DNA of 64,000 nucleotides from Opisthocomus hoazin (Eukaryota > Chordata > Aves > Opisthocomiformes > Opisthocomidae), in contig NC_134436.1 in the NCBI RefSeq assembly GCF_030867145.1, forward strand, positions 4,588,001-4,652,000, read 5' to 3'. Positions 61,201 through 64,000 of the stretch are shown in pieces. The notes under the pieces were generated by a model, which worked only from the letters and a program-made list of their open reading frames with translations, was not told where the DNA came from and searched no databases. Position numbers and translations under genes: made by a program. Positions within the stretch are counted from its first letter, which is position 1, and every line of letters begins with the position of its first letter.

Positions 61201-63279
61201 TCTCCCTTTGGCACCTACCCTGCCTAAGCTCCTTCCATCCCTCCATTGCTCTCACCCCCGTCCACCATTGGCACAGCTCTCTATGCCAGCGGGGTGTCTG
61301 GTCTGGGCACGAACCTGCTCACTCTTGTACAGCCACATCTCAGGCAGGCTCAGGGCTGCGAACACCTTGGACTTCTGGCCCTTCAGCTCCAGGGTGCCTG
61401 ACTTCTGGCAGTGAGCAGTGTTGGTGGGCCGGGGCCGGGACCCCACCAGGCGCTGGTCCATCACCTTCTTCTGCAGTGTGGAGCACCACTCATTCCTCTG
61501 GGCTGGGGACCAAGCATGAGGCAGAGGGTCTGAGCCCTTCCCAACAACCCTGGCATGGACCAGAGCACCCAGCAGGCAGGGCAGGGAAGAGATCCCCATG
61601 CTTATGGTGGCTAGATGTTTTGGGGATGGGGTGAGACCTGACCCTGGGATGCTCTGGCTGGAGGAAGGAGGCAGGGATAGATCCTTGGGGACTGGTGGAC
61701 CCTGGCCTGGGTCTTCGCTTACCCTCATTCTCAGCGCGGAAGACGAAGATTCGGTGGCTGGTGAAGACCTGGAACTTGTTGTCCTTGGTGGAGCGAGCCA
61801 TCTCAATCACAGAGAGCGGGATCACCCCCTTGGAGTAGGGTTCCTGGAATGAGCCCCAGGCAGGGTTAACTCCCTTTACCCTTCTTTCTGGACACCTTCA
61901 TAACCTGGGCACCCCAGCATCTGCCTTGCCAGGCACGCTGGCATCGTGAACATAAGGGTAACGGGATGTGGCAGGGACGTCTGCAAGCTCCTGTGATAGT
62001 GGCTGCTCCAGGGCCATGCACAGTATCTGTTTCTGCATAGGTGCCACTGACGTGGGGCCAGCCTGGCTAGCTGTGCCACAGGACTGGGGCAGCAGTGCCT
62101 GTCATGCCAGGTGACACGGCAGCTATCAGCTCCCCGCAAGAGGCCTAATGGGGGCATGCAGAGCCCCCGCAGAAGGACGAGAGCATGTGGGACAGGAAAG
62201 GGCTTTTGACTTATCCCATGCACCTGACCCACAGTGCCAGCACACACAGTGAGAAAAGCTCCCCCATGCAGCACATCCTCCACATCATCCAGGTGCTCTG
62301 ACTCATAGTACAGCCCGGGGGACACCAGCAGCTGGGCAGGAGCTCTGGATTCAGGTAGGGATAGGTCTGCGGCTGGGATCCAAAGATTCTCCATTTTCAG
62401 CCTACCCCAGGGCTTGTGAGCTAGTGGGACACCCCTCACCTGCTCCGTGTTGGCAGAGGGACCCTTGCTACCCTGGCTTCCTATGGTGGGGGGCTGTGCC
62501 CAGAGCCCCTAGAGCACAGGAGCTGTGGCTGCTTCACCCTGGTGATGATAAGGTGTTGCTGGCTCTTTACAGAAGGATAAAGGGAGGCAAAGGGGATACG
62601 GCAGCTCACGTGGTGAGAAGGCACCCTGCTTAAACAGCAGGGTGTGGCCTTCCCACCCTGCCCACATCCTGCCCCTCTGTACCTTCTCACTGCTGAAGTA
62701 CATCAGGTTCTTCCCGTCAAAGCGGACGTAGCGCCTCTGGAAGACATAGTTCCTGTTGGGATGGCAGAAAAACAGGGCTGTTGGGAAGGGGACAGTTCCC
62801 CAAGGGCCCCGCGTCTGCTCACAGGTCCTTCCCTCCCTCTGAGGATGGCTGAACAGAGATCCTTGCAACACAGTTGGGGCACCCAAGAGGGTCCTCCTCC
62901 TGTGGAGACGTCTGGCTGACCCGGTAATATGGTGACAAGTGTGCCCACCTCACCAGCCTTGCCTGAGGGGGCTTCACCTATGGGGATCAGGCCACGGATG
63001 GGCACGTACCCTTGTGGGGAGAGCTTGTCCAGCCAGCCGCTGAGCATGGTGGGTCGGGGCTCCGAGAGTGACGTGAAGCTGGCGTAAGGCGAGATGGTGA
63101 GGTCATCCAGGACCTCATCTGGGTAGAGATGGGCTGGCAGGCTGAATGGGGTGCCCTCGGCCCGTGGTGCCTCCACAGTTGAGTACCCTTCAGTGTCATT
63201 CTGGACAATGTGGTCGATGAGCCGGGACCGTGTCTCCTCTTCCTCGCTCCTTCCCTCGCTGCTGCACTCGCTGCTTGTC
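51026..63279 (-). CDS. ARAP3: ARAP3, 5'-partial, last 29 coding exons, 1,372 aa
   Basis: PIP3-regulated dual GAP that inactivates Arf6 and RhoA at the plasma membrane downstream of PI3K, with Rap binding through its RA domain. Twenty-nine exons run from 63279 to the stop at 51026. Summed, they give 4,120 nt with every junction in phase (exon positions are in the block entries below). The domain order is that of the family: PH1, PH2, ArfGAP, PH3, PH4, RhoGAP, RA, PH5 and a tyrosine-containing tail. Human ARAP3 is about 1,544 aa. The missing N-terminal SAM and proline-rich part (about 200 residues) should lie right of 64000. The first exon here enters in phase 2 (one base completes a codon), so it is internal. 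Confidence 0.97.
52617..54322 (-). CDS. ARAP3: ARAP3 exons for PH5 and following linker
   Basis: Exons 54189-54322, 53954-54036, 53690-53725, 52841-52904 and 52617-52754. PH5 reads CGLLKCREEPPKLLGNKFQE through LLLLKEKR, KVYMGIRKKLKPPAQWGFTL and ELWDWTTSILKAQ. The next exon has the basic serine cluster MRRRSSSDLAKQKFGTMPL, a likely phosphorylation region conserved with human. Confidence 0.94.
54525..55492 (-). CDS. ARAP3: ARAP3 exons for Ras-association domain
   Basis: Exons 55424-55492, 55055-55129, 54819-54933 and 54525-54653. They encode DEDQVSQMDLENSLITTWKD, QAGDLIIEVYLEQKLPDCCV, SPTMTAEELTNQVLEMRN and LHPKEKVLEQALQWCKLPEP. In mammals this domain binds active Rap1, which raises RhoGAP activity. 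Confidence 0.94.
55689..57202 (-). CDS. ARAP3: ARAP3 exons for RhoGAP domain
   Basis: Exons 57039-57202, 56671-56883, 56402-56507 and 55689-55836. The domain begins IPIIVDSCIAFITQYG. The arginine finger is in LRHEGIYRKNGAK. The helices DDxKRFFREL-like (DVLKRFFRELEDP) and NHKTLAALIGHLYR, and LLFAPSLFQTDGKGEHEV are intact. GAP activity toward RhoA is therefore expected. Donor of exon 56402-56507 is GTCAGT. Confidence 0.95.
57505..58712 (-). CDS. ARAP3: ARAP3 exons for PH3 and PH4
   Basis: Exons 58581-58712, 58354-58507, 58093-58195, 57657-57855 and 57505-57568. PH3 starts at VTHSGYLYRATAPPKLPGAK and continues DFQRTWCSLERALLFFETEK to ETLQAWANAIGK. PH4 holds WFTPVSCHCLLGYEFQRVG and LRYKCMLNPEQWQQAFFILQ, ending near LRRLQELS and TPEKKELLILVEMGR. 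Confidence 0.94.
59020..60218 (-). CDS. ARAP3: ARAP3 exons for ArfGAP domain
   Basis: Exons 60019-60218, 59780-59865, 59425-59607 and 59020-59182. The Arf-GAP zinc finger is CADC-x16-CKQC, followed by AGQHRSLGSNISKVQSLKLD, which holds the catalytic arginine, then LDTSVWSNEIVQ and LGNDRANRFWAARLP. To keep AGQHR intact the first exon must end in TGTGCAG followed by GCCAGT, so this intron appears to be of the GC-AG type. Confidence 0.92.
60325..61843 (-). CDS. ARAP3: ARAP3 exons for end of PH1 and PH2
   Basis: Exons 61723-61843, 61315-61502 and 60325-60431. They encode GVIPLSVIEMARSTKDNKFQ and EWCSTLQKKVMDQRL (end of PH1), then PH2 starting SGTLELKGQKSKVFAALSL and running through MGIGICLIEMRGSTIREAKN. 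The donor after exon 61315-61502 is GTTCGT, weak but GT. Confidence 0.94.
62683..63279 (-). CDS. ARAP3: ARAP3 exons for linker and start of PH1
   Basis: Exons 63010-63279 and 62683-62752. The first encodes an acidic Ser/Glu linker (SSECSSEGRSEEEE) and LDDLTISPYASFTSL, matching the LISPYASF stretch before PH1 in human ARAP3. PH1 then begins MLSGWLDKLSPQGNYVFQRR. The arginine/lysine face typical of PIP3-binding PH1 domains is present (RRYVRFDGKNLMYF). Confidence 0.95.
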
Positions 63280-64000
63280 CTAGGAGAAATGGGGCTGTGA
63301 GGGAGTCTGGCTGCGGCACCATGGCTGCTCACCATGCGGGGTCCCAGTCAATGCCATCCCATTTGGGGATGTATTGCACTGCTCCTGGCCCCATCCTGAG
63401 CTCCCTGGGGCACCCAGTGACATGGGTGTTTCCATCTCCATGGCAGGGTGGGAAGAGGGCTCAGTGCTCACGAGGCCCATAGCCACCAGCAGCCCGAGGC
63501 TCAGCGAATCCTACATGACAGCAAGGCTGGGGGTAGCTGGCAAAATGGGCTCCCCTACCTCAGTTAATACTGCAGGGACCACCACACATCTCCAAACCCC
63601 TGGTATCACCTCCTTCCCCTCTTCACACTACAGGCAGCAAACTGAAGCCAGGCAGCTCCCCAGTCTCACGTTCTGCTGCCTGCTCTACACCCACCCCAGC
63701 TACCTCCTCACCAGGGGACTAAGCCTGCCTTCTGCCTTTACCCCTCCAGTGTTCATGGCACTGGGAAGGTCATTCTGCCATGACACCCTCCCGCCTGCTC
63801 TTGTGTCTAGTCAAAATCTTTTGCAAAGGGATTGCGGTGGACAGGTGGGTCAGTGGAACTCCTGCATCCATCTCCTTTTCTTGGTAAGTCATGCTAAAAC
63901 CCCCAGCCAAGCCTGGTGAGACTATCCAGCCATAACAATAAAAGGAAACTGCAAAAATAAACTGCTAAGCCTGTCCCTTCCCCTCAGCCTTCTCAGCCAG
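63280..64000. other. ARAP3: ARAP3 intron at right window edge
   Basis: No further ARAP3 exon (SAM or proline-rich part) was recognised in the last 720 bases, so the next upstream exon lies outside the window. Confidence 0.5.

Noticed and set aside
63280-63486. Possible upstream ARAP3 exon
   Set aside because: The frame has no similarity to the SAM or proline-rich region and no suitable splice pair was seen.

Overview
The window is nuclear DNA of a vertebrate, most likely a bird. It carries CR1 LINEs with typical avian 3' ends, compact introns, sharp CpG islands, and a gene order (DIAPH1 remnant, HDAC3, RELL2, FCHSD1, ARAP3) that matches human 5q31 (established synteny; species not determined). 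All protein-coding models below were built by joining exons by eye from splice sites, reading phase and similarity to remembered mammalian proteins. All four complete models (HDAC3, RELL2, FCHSD1 and the receptor) close in frame.

Region by region: 0.8-4.3 kb (minus strand) holds three decayed blocks resembling the coiled-coil and FH1 exons of the formin DIAPH1, where that gene is expected. A CpG island at about 7.0-7.6 kb may be its old promoter. 10.6-24.55 kb is a complete 15-exon HDAC3 (minus, 428 aa) with a CpG island and a perfect CRE just upstream of its start codon. 24.8-29 kb is non-coding. 29-40.5 kb is RELL2 (plus, 380 aa), which ends tail-to-tail with FCHSD1 (minus, 19 exons, 684 aa, 40.85-46.18 kb). 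A GGGGACA-type minisatellite lies just outside the FCHSD1 promoter. 47.98-50.15 kb is a two-exon, 374-aa proteinase-activated-receptor-like GPCR (plus strand), which as far as I know has no counterpart at the mammalian locus. It is convergent with ARAP3 (minus, 51.0 kb to beyond 63.28 kb), whose 29 last coding exons (1,372 aa) lie here. Its N-terminal SAM part is off the right edge.

The genes are not an operon and act in different places: nuclear co-repression (HDAC3), RELT/stress-kinase signalling (RELL2), membrane-curvature and actin scaffolding (FCHSD1), protease sensing (PAR-like) and PI3K-dependent Arf6/RhoA inactivation (ARAP3). The most notable points are the extra PAR-like receptor, the apparent loss of DIAPH1 from its usual site, a palindromic poly(A) signal between the receptor and ARAP3, and a probable GC-AG intron at the ArfGAP zinc finger of ARAP3.
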